Notes: generated by a model from the sequence alone, not told the origin. A stretch of DNA of 14,024 nt from Larix sibirica (GCA_004151065.3 NWUY0303933865.1:1-14024); one strand, 5' to 3'; counted from the first letter of the stretch, positions 1 to 9,100 are shown. Program-made: numbers and translations.

Positions 1-351
1 TTTATTTATCCTCCTTAAGTCATAATCCTTCACCTTTAGCTTTCATTCAATGCATAGTTGAAGTACTAGTTTGCATATGTTGGGGTGCCCAGGATCGTTG
101 TATTATATTTCAGCATTGATGATTTCAAACCATCAATGGTCCTAGTGATTTTTGAAAAGGTATTATCATCCATAAAATTCTTACTCATGTCCAGAGTGAT
201 TGATCCTGTCAACCTCCAGTAAAACTAGACTTTGAATTCATTGTTTTTATTTGAGTCTGGTAGGAGTTTGAGTTTGTGTATCATTAGCCCTAGTTGGTAC
301 ATTACAACATTAGACAAAGAATTACAATGGTATAATGAATAATAACATGGT
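1..351. other. AT-rich stretch, no recognisable gene
   Basis: I see no convincing coding sequence here on either strand. It lies directly upstream of the gypsy integrase remnant, where the end of the pol reverse transcriptase/RNase H region would be expected in an intact element. I could not recognise any RT or RNase H motif, so it is either decayed beyond recognition by eye or unrelated sequence. Confidence 0.5.
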
Positions 352-1748
352 GATGATCAAATTTATTTCATTCCTGCAACTGCGGATTCCTAGTATGGTG
401 ATATTAAGTTTTTCTTAACTCATGGGTATGCTCCTCTGAAATTTGAACCTAGGAAAAGGAGATCTATTAGAATCAAAGCCGCTCCTTATCATTTTATTAA
501 TCAGGTTTTATACAAAAAAAATTCAATGGAGTTTTATTACGATGTATTGAGAAAGATGACGCTAAAAAATTACTAACAGAGTTGCATGCAGGACCTGCTG
601 GTGGTCATTTTGGGGGAGATACCACAACACACAAAATAACGAGGGCTGGTTACTACTAGCTGACCCTCTTTAAATACACACATGCCGTTTCTCGAAGGTG
701 TGAATATTGTGAGAAGGCTACGAGGATAATTAAGAAAGTTGTAGTGCCACTTCAATGAGTAGCCATGGATGATCCTTTCCAACAATTGGGTTTGGATATT
801 GTTGGTCCAATCAACCCTCCATCTTACCTACAACAAAAATACATAATTACTGCTACATACTATTTCACGAGATGGGTGAAGCAATTCCACTTAAGGTGGT
901 CAACATCAACTAGGTGATCTCTTTCCTTGAAAACTATATTGTGACTAGGTTTGGTGTGCCTGAATTCTTGGTTTTGATATTGCATTGGATAAAAGCATCA
1001 AGATAAAGCATCAATCTTACTCAATGCATTGGATAAAAGCATCAAGATAAAGTATTTGTCCAACTATTATCTGCAGAGAAATGGTTTGGTTGAATCCACT
1101 AATAAGGATCTGATTAAAATTATGAAAATAAATGTAGCAAATAATCATAAAAAATGGCATACTGAGTTGTTTAATGCTCTGTGGGAAGACAAAGTAACCC
1201 CTAAAGATGCCATTGGTAACTCGCCTTATTACCTTGTTTATGGTAAAGAAGCTATCTTACCTCCCAATCTTGCTTTTCCGTCCCTTTAGTTATTAAAATC
1301 CATTTAGGAGGATGATTTATCTCCCCTAGAACATAGGATCAACGAGTTGCTCCAATTGGAAGAATACATGGAAAAATCCAAGAATAAATTCTATCAACAA
1401 CAATAATTGGTCAAACGCTGGTTTGATAAAAAATATTCTTCCCAAAGAGACTTTCAAGTAGGAGATCTTGTTCTAAAATGGGATAAACCTCATGAGGATA
1501 AAGGTGATCATACCAAGTTTCAACGTCTTTGGTTATGGCCATACACTATTTTTGGAAAATTAGGCCCTGGCACTTTCTGATTGCAAACATTGAAGGGTTC
1601 CTCTGAAACTTATCGAGTGAATGCTCAAGCTCTGAAAAATATTTTGCCTAGTTTTCTTTTACCAGGCTTGTACATAGTGTGGTGTGTTTTGATTATTTTT
1701 GTTTTATTATTGTTTGGTTTGTTTTCTTTTGGTTTGAATTTACTTTAA
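352..1748 (+). pseudogene. Ty3/gypsy integrase (3' end of pol), broken
   Basis: An intact protein would insert retrotransposon cDNA into chromosomes. Domains run in order. A pre-integrase linker (352-520) includes FFLTHGYAPLKFEPRKRR. The HHCC zinc finger follows, with HAGPAGGHFGG near 590-615 and CEYC at 699-710. The DDE core has its first Asp in GLDIVGP (795-797), a candidate second Asp in a shifted frame (976-978) and its Glu in NGLVESTNK (1092-1094). The C-terminal domain carries FQVGDLVLKWDK and ends in NAQALKNILP near 1650; the frame closes with TAA at 1746-1748. Breaks seen: an eight-A run at 514-521 that shifts frame, TAG after GYY (about 656, where Trp is usual), TGA near 756, loss of frame at about 876 and 975, TAG at 1287-1289 and about 1305, TAA near 1404 and TGA near 1578. 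The match to plant gypsy integrases is strong; subfamily is not resolved. It lies opposite in strand to the second gypsy remnant at 5072-9100. Confidence 0.93.
981..1052 (+). repeat. 28-bp perfect direct repeat inside integrase core
   Basis: The 28 bases at 981-1008, starting TGCATTGGATAAAAGCATCA, recur without mismatch at 1025-1052, giving a 44-bp offset with a 16-bp spacer. Both copies encode ALDKSIKIK-like residues in their respective frames. The second copy is the one in frame with the rest of the core (to 1748). The repeat lies just after the second catalytic Asp, so it helps destroy the active site. It is most simply a local duplication. Confidence 0.9.
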
Positions 1749-1916
1749 TAAAATGGCTAAATTATTTTGTTGGGAGCACCTGTTTCTCTAAAAGGCCAAA
1801 AGACTGTAAATTGAGTTTTAACAGGACAATCTATAATTTACTGCTCCTTTCTTACAGACCATCTTCTTAAATGGCATCTAAAATATTTTATCCAAGTATC
1901 TATTGTCAAAATGATC

Positions 1917-1925
1917 AGGGGGAAA
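1917..1925 (+). promoter_or_regulatory. Candidate polypurine tract of plus-strand gypsy element
   Basis: AGGGGGAAA lies 169 bp past the integrase frame end. In LTR retrotransposons a purine-rich tract just before the 3' LTR primes plus-strand DNA synthesis. Position and composition fit, but no clear TG start of an LTR follows and no second LTR is in the window to compare. Confidence 0.35.
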
Positions 1926-2167
1926 TTATTATATCTTAACCAGAATGTGAAGCAATACAGGTAGAATTTCCTTTGAAAATAATTCTCTTGACTTGGTAGT
2001 AGTAATCTATGTTTAAAAGTGGCAAATACCAAATTCTTTACATCATTCCTTGCTCTTAAGGAGTACTTGGAATTGCTTCTCCATCCGCTAATAATTTAAT
2101 CAATAATTTAAAGTTTCCAATAACCAAATGTATATGAAATTTTTTAGGGTTAACTACATGGTTAGGG
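1926..2167. other. Non-coding, possible start of a 3' LTR
   Basis: No gene is seen. If the purine tract at 1917-1925 is genuine, a 3' LTR would begin near here. LTR boundaries cannot be fixed from one copy. Confidence 0.3.
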
Positions 2168-2612
2168 GTATCATTACGAGCCAACTCATCATGATCATTG
2201 GTGCTGATGGAATGACATCTCTACATCTGGTTACCAAGCCAGTGAGATGGATTTTGGTTGTTAACAACTGAAATATGGGAGATATTATCACAAGTCGACC
2301 CATTCATTTTCTGTTAGTACCGGTGAATGACACTACCATCAGTTGGTTACCAAGCCAAGGTGGTGACTTGCAATTATTCCTTTACTAAATTCTTAAATGT
2401 GAATCCAAAGGTCAATTTAAAGGACATGAGGCCTTATTACAAGCCGACCTGACCATGATCATAAATTATTGTGGGATGAAATTATCACTATCTAGTTACC
2501 AAGCCATGATAATTCCCTTCTTCGGAAGGAAGGGGGTCCCATCATGAACCAACCTGATCATTCCCTACAAGTATTTTGTGAATGGCATTTCCATCAGTTG
2601 ACCACCAAATCA
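2168..2612 (+). repeat. Degenerate tandem array, about four copies, 102-152 bp spacing
   Basis: Two motifs alternate. Motif A is like ACAAGCCGACCTGACCATGA, at about 2175, 2291, 2439 and 2544. Motif B is like TGAATGACACTACCATC followed by TTACCAAGCCA; its ends are at about 2241, 2357, 2506 and 2612 (the last diverged to GACCACCAAATCA). Intervals between copies are roughly 116, 149 and 102 bp. No frame stays open through all copies, so I treat it as non-coding. It may be an internal repeat of an LTR or untranslated region. Confidence 0.65.
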
Positions 2613-3308
2613 GTTCAGTGTTCTTTAGCCTTCTTTTGGAAGCATTAACTTTCTTGGTAAACTTTAAACAAACATTTGTAGTGGATGGGATAAAAGAAGT
2701 CCTTTGGATTAAAAGGAAACCCTGTCGAGGATATGGACGCATGCTGGAAGCAGTGGAAATATCCGTGATATAGGGATTGATTTTAATGTTGCTTAAATTA
2801 TCTTTGCTTGAGCCTTAGTCTTGATCATTCTTAGCAAAGTCAATTCCCTGTTATTCATTTAAGCTTAATTTGATTTGTAAGAAACATATTTATTTTCAAC
2901 TCCGGATGAGTTTTAGTCTTTTATCAATAAAACTTGGAAATTTGCTCTAAGAAGCACCTGAGTTCGTGATATTTAAGAAAGTGGATCAGTTTTGCTATAA
3001 ATGCTTAAGACTTGACTTAAAACCTAAATATGAATCAACATTTTTGGTGATGAGACAGAGATAACTGGTTCTTCCCAGCCAGTCGCCATTTGTTGTGGCC
3101 ACAACAGATCATGTCTTGTTTAAACAAGATGGGATCTCCCATTGAAATTTTTGCTTTATTTACTAAGTCTAATTTTATTCAAAGCACTAGGTTTGTTTTC
3201 TTAATTTTGCATGAAGTTTGCTTAATAATAATTTTGGAATAAAGTTTGAAATAAATTGAGGCTTTCACACTTTAAATTCACTAAATTAATCTAAGGAAAA
3301 GTCAAGTC
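2613..3308. other. AT-rich non-coding stretch
   Basis: No gene is seen. AATAAA-type hexamers occur near 2924, 3237 and 3251, and a TATAAAT lies near 2995 on the plus strand. These are common by chance in AT-rich DNA, and I do not assign them function. Confidence 0.4.
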
Positions 3309-3812
3309 GAAAGTCAGAAGTCGAAAAAATCATATGGTTGCAACAACGATCCCAACTTTTCGACTCCGAATTCTTTTATTTAATTTAATATCAGTAGTCG
3401 GAAGTTAGCAACAAATTCCTCAAAATTAATTTAACTTTGCCGACTTCTTGACTCCACATTGTTCTGCATGAATATCGACAGTCGGAAGTCGAGGAACCCA
3501 TCAACTTAATTTCGATTTCACTCCCGATCTCTGACTCTCGACTTTTCTGAACTCATCACCAATTGCAGAAGTCGGTACTCAAAGGATTATCAGTCTCTCA
3601 ATCAAATTTACTCCCAAATCCTGACTCCCGACTCAATGTAATTTGTGGAAGTTGGAGGTCGGGACATTAATAGCTTCTGTATCAAATTTATCCCCAACTC
3701 TCGTCTCCCGACCTTTTCCAATGATCATGTACATCGGAAGACAGTGGTCGGTATGTTTTTCACCATTGCATCAATCCTCTTCCCGACTCTTGAATCCCAA
3801 ATTTCGGGGATC
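3309..3812. repeat. Degenerate ~85-bp tandem repeat, about six copies
   Basis: A motif like CAGTCGGAAGTCG recurs at about 3311, 3394, 3479, 3565, 3646 and 3733 (spacing 80-87 bp). A second motif like CTCCCAAATCCTGACTCCCGACT recurs in diverged form at about 3352, 3437, 3518, 3610, 3690 and 3775. The two motifs are approximate reverse complements (AGTCGGAAGTCG against CGACTCCCGACT), so each unit could fold on itself. Divergence between copies is high, so this is an old array. It ends about 390 bp before the start of the plus-strand gene at 4203. Confidence 0.75.
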
Positions 3813-4202
3813 CATGCCAGCATTTTCACTTTGCATTCAATTTTTTGTATTTTCGCATGCACCAAACTTATTTTGAAATACGAGTCTAATTAATGAAATC
3901 ACCCCTAAATTAAATCATAACCGTCGATTTCAGGGAAAGTCATTTGTAATTAATGCATAATTGATGCGGTCTTAATTCAGGGTTTATTTAATCAAAATTT
4001 GAATTTTGGACATTTCAAGATAGTAAATTGAGAATTCAAAGCCTTAGATTTTTCTACTTCTGCAAGTGAATTGTATCGATTTCACTCGATTATCTTCAAA
4101 ATTTAGCAGGTATTTATCATTTTTTATTTGGTTTCTATAGATTGTCGATATATTAAATTTTAATGGAGGTTTTTTCCATTTGCGGGACCATCTTTCTCCA
4201 CC
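3813..4202 (+). other. AT-rich leader upstream of the 4203 gene
   Basis: No coding sequence is seen. The stretch separates the ~85-bp array from the ATG at 4203 and ends in CCACC directly before that ATG, a favourable plant start context. A splice-donor-like AGCAGGTATTTA (near 4105) and pyrimidine-rich, acceptor-like sequence ending near 4140 hint at a 5' untranslated intron, but this is only suggestive. Confidence 0.35.
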
Positions 4203-5068
4203 ATGTCCAAGCGAACTAGGTCCAAAGCTACTACAGAATATTTGAAGCTCAAAGACCCCAATTTTGGCTTTACTTAGACATTGATGCTAGGGTCGCCAAC
4301 AGAATATGTCTCGAGTGGGCTAGGATATACTATATTTTTGATGGGGATGACTTCTCAGAGTTCAAGGAGGAGGCCCTGATCTACCAGAACATTAGAAATT
4401 CCCAATTCCATGCCATTTTGACGTGGCCTGCTATCATGCAATACACCGACATGGTGAAATGGATGATATACTATGCAGACATCCCAACCAACATATTCAG
4501 GGATGTGAACTAGGTGGTCTATGCTTTGATCAAACCAGACATATTTTCCAGGATTTATGCCCTAAAGGCCCCACAACAATTACTCACAAAAGACTTCATC
4601 AGGGCATTTGAAAGCAAATATGAACTTGATGTTTTTCTTAAAACATGCATGGTTGACTTTGACACCTTCACCCTAAATCCAAATAGACAATATCCTATTG
4701 TCTTGTTTAAAGAGCCATACAAGTTGTTGGAATGCATGTTATGTTGTTTCTATGGCACTGATACCTGTCAGTATTTCAAACTGGAATGGTTTTCTCTGGC
4801 CCATTACATATCTAAAATAGGTAAGATTTTCAACCCGACTCACATTTTTTCTGTCACTTTCATAAATGATATTTCTCAATCTCAAAAGACATTGGCCATA
4901 CAAAATCCCAAGTTCTATATGTTTTCCTATCTTATAAATATTGTCTTTGGTGCCTTTGCTTACCTTGCAATGAGTTGGAATTGGACTAGGGAAAACCCCC
5001 CTATCCACATCTACTGCTCAATCTTGTGGGAGGAAAGCTATGATCTGCTATTTTATTGTTTAACTTGA
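4203..5068 (+). pseudogene. 5' part of an unknown gene, frameshifted and truncated
   Basis: I do not recognise a named function. The ATG at 4203 sits in CCACCATGTCC and begins MSKRTRSKATTEYLKLKDPN, a basic N-terminus. Near 4266-4270 the frame shifts by one. The next frame then reads for about 265 codons from YLDIDARVANRICLEWARI to 5068, broken only by TAG at 4511-4513. Legible landmarks include YYIFDGDDFSEFKEEALIYQ, LTWPAIMQYTDMVKWMIYYAD, NPNRQYPIVLFKEPYKLLE and WNWTRENPPIHIYCSILWEE. It is rich in Trp, Tyr and Phe and looks like a folded globular protein without membrane segments or gag/pol motifs. From memory it resembles the N-terminal part of uncharacterised gymnosperm proteins; this is unchecked. 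The 3' part is missing: at about 5070 the sequence becomes the inverted gypsy remnant. Confidence 0.72.
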
Positions 5069-5071
5069 TAT

Positions 5072-5942
5072 CTACATCTTCCTCTTCTTGACTATTTGTA
5101 CCCTCTTCCATCTCCTAATCTTGATCAATAAGGTGTTGGAAAATTCATCAATTAGTTATAAAAACCTTTCGATCTATTGGTCATCTTCAAAAAATTTCCA
5201 GTGCTTTGTATTATCAGGAATATAAGGCCTATAAAGCATTTAAACTTCATGTATTAATTTGACTTCAGTGGGAGGCTTAAATATACTTACTTCTAATGCC
5301 AATGAATCAATGCTTTGGTTCATCTCTCTAGAGATGGCAGTGATATTGAAATCCTGGAAAAACATTGTCTATAAAATCCCATACTTGGTTTCTGTAAGAT
5401 CTCATCCTAGGATGCTTGGTCTGATATTTCCCTCTAATTTGTTTCACTATGAGTTGTGAATCTCCAAAAACATAAATTTGTTTAATTCCCATCCTTCTGG
5501 ATACTTCCAAACCCAATATGAGTGCCTCATATTCAACCACATTACTAGTGGTCTCAAAAGTCAATTTGAAAGACAACAATAACTCTTATTTATTTGGGGA
5601 AATAAGAATTACTCCAACTCCAGATTCATCTTTAGTGGAAGATCCATCAAAATGCATATCCCAAATCTCGTCATGTTCATAATTTTCATTCTTTACTGCC
5701 ATCAGTGTAGGAGGTTCCTTTTCATAACTATCTCCTGTATTCAACATACAACAACTCATATATTCCTCCATGGTGTATACAGGGTAATTTATAGGGTTGT
5801 TTCTTTCAATGAGTATATAAGCATATATGTCTTCTCTATACAGTCTCCTTGTTTCTCCAGTAAACAAAGCCACATTTCTGTATTTCATGTCCATCTGCGT
5901 TGTACCCCCCATTCTCTTGGAATGTGTTCTTGACAACAACAT
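5072..5942 (-). pseudogene. Gypsy RNase H domain plus flanking linkers, broken
   Basis: RNase H degrades the RNA strand of the RNA-DNA hybrid during reverse transcription. The reading begins MLLSR (the end of the protease-side linker) with LYREDIYAYI, then reaches the RNase H start WDMHFDGSS (catalytic Asp 5648-5646). VVEYEALILGLE holds the next acidic residue (Glu codons 5534-5532 and 5528-5526), and VFGDSQLIVKQI holds Asp 5462-5460. It continues YQTKHPRMRSYRNQVWDFID. TAA at 5588-5586 interrupts the frame but both sides stay in phase. After 5328 the linker is still recognisable with breaks, for example PYIPDNTKHWKFFEDD near 5170-5220 and an acidic stretch near 5090. No YxDD reverse transcriptase motif is present. 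From memory, some plant gypsy polyproteins carry an RNase H-like domain between protease and RT; if so, the copy was cut just before RT. Confidence 0.88.
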
Positions 5943-6696
5943 GCCATATCTTGGAGGAACATAAGCTACTACAACATCAAGCAGGATATTTTTTTTATGG
6001 TAATTGAGCTAAGGTTACTACCATATCCTTTATCATACCCACACATTTCATTGGTTTTGAATCAAAACTTTATAAATCATGGTAAGGATTAGTGATTTCC
6101 AATCCCATCTCTTCCATAATTACCTTTGGCATCAAGTTGTGAGAAGCACCTGAATCTAACATGCAATTATGAAACAAATTACCATGCAAACTCAGAGTTA
6201 TGTAAAATGGAGGTGTGTATTCATTACTTTCTTCTTCTACAACAAGCCCAACTTCAATGGTAGGAGTTTCATCAACAATATTTAGATGGTTTGATTGAGA
6301 GCCATAATTACTTAACTTGAGGACCTTCTCAATTTGTTTATAATATACAGGATTTTGAGAAAGTTCGGACAGTGGGATAGAAATTTTAATCTTGGAAATT
6401 TCATGCTTAAAATCAAAAGGCTGAGAAGATTTGTCTGTTTCTTTCATTTCAAGGTGAAGGATAACATCTTTCTTATGGACATGAGGAGGTGTAAACTTTA
6501 CTCCTGGGGAAAATGGGGTATTGTCCTTCATTTTATCAACAGGAGGATTTTCAATAGGGGAGGCGTCATTAAAATATTTGGTAGTCAGTGGATATTTACC
6601 CACTTTCTTAGGGGCAGAACTTTGAGGCCGATTTCCAGAGAAGTTTATAGGCCTTAGAAAGTACCTTTTGTGTGTTTTGGCCTCATTTTGGCACAC
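5930..6696 (-). pseudogene. Gypsy aspartic protease with N-terminal linker, broken
   Basis: This would be the retropepsin that cleaves the gag-pol polyprotein. The N-terminal ~140 residues are a polar, Pro/Lys-rich linker between gag and protease (for example SAPKKVGKYPLTTKYFNDAS). The protease reads PPFYITLSLHGNLFHNCMLD, with the active-site motif DSGAS (Asp codon 6156-6154) followed by HNLMPKVIMEEMGLEI. TAA at 6072-6070 follows NPYHDL; the frame then continues with SFDSKPMKCVGMIKDMVVTL, and after a further stop and a frameshift near 5990 it reaches LDVVVAYVPPRYGMLLSR at about 5930. That PPRYGMLLSR segment is the usual conserved end of this protease family. The pieces are co-linear with gag upstream and RNase H downstream. 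Confidence 0.9.
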
Positions 6697-6774
6697 ATCT
6701 TCCTACAATGATTTTTCATACTCTCCTTAAGTTAGGTGTATCGTATCATTATCATCATTTATCCAAAGTATTTA

Positions 6775-8147
6775 TTAAGAAGGTTCAACAAATTCTTCAT
6801 CCGGGGGCATATCCACCACATGATCTGCATCATTTGTTCTCATTGGTGGATGTATTAGAGGATCTTCATTCCTCTTATCTCTATTTAGGATTTGAGGATT
6901 AAAATGCCTTCTATATTGATTAGGATTACTCTGCCCCATACCTTGAGGCTTTCTGTACTGATTGTTTCCATCTACCTCAAGTCTGGTGAGTTTATCTGAT
7001 AATCCTCTCAATATTTTTTACATCTCCTCAATTTTCTCATCTTGATTTTCCTTGTTTTATCTGAGGTGCCAGCCTCATCTTTAGGTTTATTTTTATCAAC
7101 ATCTTGTTTGTTTTTTAAATTTCCGAAGGATGTCATGTTTCCTTCTACATCAAGACCATCATATTTCATATTCAAAAGAGAAATAGGCCTCCTTTCTCTA
7201 AGAATCATGACGAATTCAGATTCATGAGCCCCTAGATAAGTAACTTTGGCAGCAACTTGTGAAGGTTTAATATCTTGAGGAATTTTGTTATAAACCTTAT
7301 TGAATCTCTTATTGAACTCACTCACAATTTATGCATTTTTCTTTTTTAAATTTGTAAACTCAGTGAGGTAATATAAGTGGTCTCTCTCCCCCCCCACCCA
7401 TTATTTCATGAATGCTACCTCTACAGAAGGCCAAGAATCTAAAGAATTAGTTGGTAGGGCTCTAAAGCATTTCCTTACCTCACCTTCTAAATATTGAACA
7501 AAAATCCTCATATATACATCATCTTCGTCAATGAGGAGGTTATCTATGAAATCTTGAAACTTAGAAATATGATCTTCAGCTGTGATATCCTTCTCTCCAT
7601 CAAAATTACGTAATATCTTAAGGTATTTATCAGGCATGTCATGATGATTGTTTGGCAGGTTCAAAGGGCCAAATCTATTTTCTATACAAGTATTTATAAC
7701 AGGGGGTGTACCTCCATGTCCTCTTCCAGCCATATTTAAATGTTGTAAGATTGTATAATGAACCTGAGGTTTGAGTGGATTTCTTTGAGATTGAGCAAAG
7801 GATTGATTAGGTCTAGATGTACTGGAAAATGATGATGGAGAAGTGAACTGAGGTTCCAAATCTGGATTTAAAGGATTTTTAGGAATATTATGTAGATTTT
7901 CAGAATTATTTAAATCCTCAAGTCTTTCTTCATTATCTATTGCAGGAGATATCAGGTATGAATTAAAAAGAGGAATACCTATGCCTTGAGGTGCACGGAT
8001 GTTCGTCCAGTGAGTCCAAGAATTAGGTAAGCTCCAGAACTCGTTTGAATGAGGATTTGATCTTGTATATATTTTAACATGATCCATCTTGATCCAATGA
8101 GATCGCCAGGTGAGATTCAACCAAAAATATTTGATCTTCTTCACCAC
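6775..8147 (-). pseudogene. Gypsy gag, broken
   Basis: Gag forms the virus-like particle that packages element RNA. The core begins MAGRGHGGTPPVINT (Met 7733-7731) and includes NRFGPLNLPNN, YLKILRNFDGEKDITAEDHI, FVQYLEGEVRKCFRALPTNS, DHLYYLTEF, VSEFNKRFNKVYNKIPQDIK and ILRERRPISLL, all typical of plant retrotransposon gag. The frame is open upstream to Met 8147, so the true start could be 7733 or an earlier Met. TAA at 7403-7401 lies where related proteins usually have Gln, and a second TAA lies near 7330; neither changes phase. A frameshift near 7050 moves the reading to the frame with ILRGLSDKLTRLE and NPNQYRRHFNPQ, ending near 6775. No CCHC zinc knuckle is visible. The region between 7388 and 7395 is a run of eight C on the plus strand. 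Confidence 0.92.
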
Positions 8148-8705
8148 ACAGATCTCATATCGTCTTCAAATTTGTATATGGGGAAATATTTCTTTCACAT
8201 GCATCCCCAGTATGGTCACCCTTTTTCATGTTATTCCTCGAGGTAGACTAGGTTGAAATAACATGTGCTCGGGCATGATAGAAGCTCAAATGTTATAGAT
8301 ATTAGAGCTATATCTTATGTAAAATGTGTTTTGATTTCATTCTTGAAAATTGCTTATAATGACAAAGGTTATGGACAACTTTAGCAGGTGTAAAGGTAAA
8401 ATTGAAGAGGAAATTTATAGAATGTCACAGAATATATGGAAAGATTATGGGGAATTTTAGCAAATGGAATGATTAGGGTTATTGAAGAAGTTCCTACAGA
8501 GGCAAATTTCTTAAATCAAATCTAACATGAATGTATTGGGCCTTAGAATAAGGAATTCAATAATTCTTACAAAACTAAAAAGGCAACATGAGAATAAAGA
8601 GAGTGCAACAAGACATTTATGTGTGCAATACGCACAGTAAATCCATGTACTACTGAATCAACACAAAAATATTTAAAAGTAATAACAGAGGCAAACACAA
8701 TTTAA
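8148..8705 (-). other. Untranslated leader of the inverted gypsy element
   Basis: Between the candidate primer-binding site and the gag frame I see no gene on either strand. Plant gypsy elements often carry a long leader in this position, which fits. Short runs of A and T and several stop codons occur in all frames. Confidence 0.5.
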
Positions 8706-8718
8706 GGAGCTCTGATAT
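8706..8718 (-). promoter_or_regulatory. Decayed initiator-Met tRNA primer-binding site
   Basis: On the minus strand this reads CATATCAGAGCTC, preceded by T. The core ATCAGAGC matches the common plant LTR-retrotransposon primer-binding site TGGTATCAGAGC, complementary to the 3' end of initiator-Met tRNA. The first bases have diverged (TCAT for TGGT). It lies upstream of gag in the right orientation, about 975 bp from the likely gag start. Confidence 0.65.
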
Positions 8719-9100
8719 GACTTTAACTTTCAATCACCACAAGAATCATCGACACCAGAATGGAACCAAAGATGATGCATCAAGCTTATATTTATCTCAT
8801 GAATCTTCACATGCACACATAGATGAGATAACCATGGATTCTCATCACAGATGAACAACTTCTCTAAAACAATACTGTATCTTTAATCTCATACAAAGAA
8901 TATTAAAGGGAAAAATTTGACCATCGACTCTACAAAACTAGATAGAAACCCTGTATTCTAAAATTGCTAGCCTTTATGACTGAATACGAGTTACATTATA
9001 TAGGATATTTGTGTAACTGAATTCAGTTTCACATTCTAATTGAATTGTAAAAATATTTGATTTAATTTTTACATTTCCTTTGAAACTTCTTCGTTGAACA
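8719..9100 (-). mobile_element. Candidate 5' LTR (or its 3' part) of the inverted gypsy element
   Basis: This AT-rich stretch sits immediately upstream of the primer-binding site on the minus strand and contains a TATATAA box at 9002-8996, about 280 bp from that site, a spacing common for LTR promoters. It starts near TGTTCAACGA (9100), directly beside the stop codon of the neighbouring long gene at 9109. No second LTR is available for comparison, and no clear terminal CA is visible, so both ends are approximate. Confidence 0.45.

Larger units (their letters stand above)
5072..9100 (-). mobile_element. Inverted, 3'-truncated Ty3/gypsy retrotransposon remnant
   Basis: Reading on the minus strand, it holds a candidate LTR end with TATA box (9002-8996), a decayed primer-binding site (8718-8706), a long leader, gag, aspartic protease, RNase H and the linker after RNase H, and stops near 5072. 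Reverse transcriptase, integrase, polypurine tract and 3' LTR are absent. Domain types and motifs are typical of plant Ty3/gypsy elements, probably Tat-related, though lineage needs a tree. The outer boundaries are estimates, and no target-site duplication could be identified. Confidence 0.8.

Noticed and set aside
1-351. Reverse transcriptase or RNase H remnant before the integrase
   Set aside because: Expected by position, but no YxDD, LPQG-like or RNase H motif could be read in any plus-strand frame.
1679-2032. Short open frames past the integrase end on both strands
   Set aside because: AT-rich, Phe/Leu/Tyr-rich translations expected by chance; no start context or family resemblance.
3309-3812. 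CRISPR-like array
   Set aside because: Repeats are strongly diverged, the unit is ~85 bp with no conserved-repeat/variable-spacer pattern, there are no cas genes, and the context is plant nuclear.
3643-3893. Two overlapping plus-strand open frames of about 80 codons
   Set aside because: They lie across the ~85-bp tandem array and its edge; frames are kept open by repeat composition and neither looks like a protein family.
4555-5008. Minus-strand open frames opposite the 4203 gene
   Set aside because: They are antisense shadows of a better coding frame with coherent aromatic-rich protein on the plus strand; their own translations show no recognisable motif.
7381-7396. Pyrimidine run with eight C as a slippage frameshift in gag
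   Set aside because: The flanking gag sequence is in the same frame on both sides, with only a substitution-type stop beside it, so the run causes no net shift.
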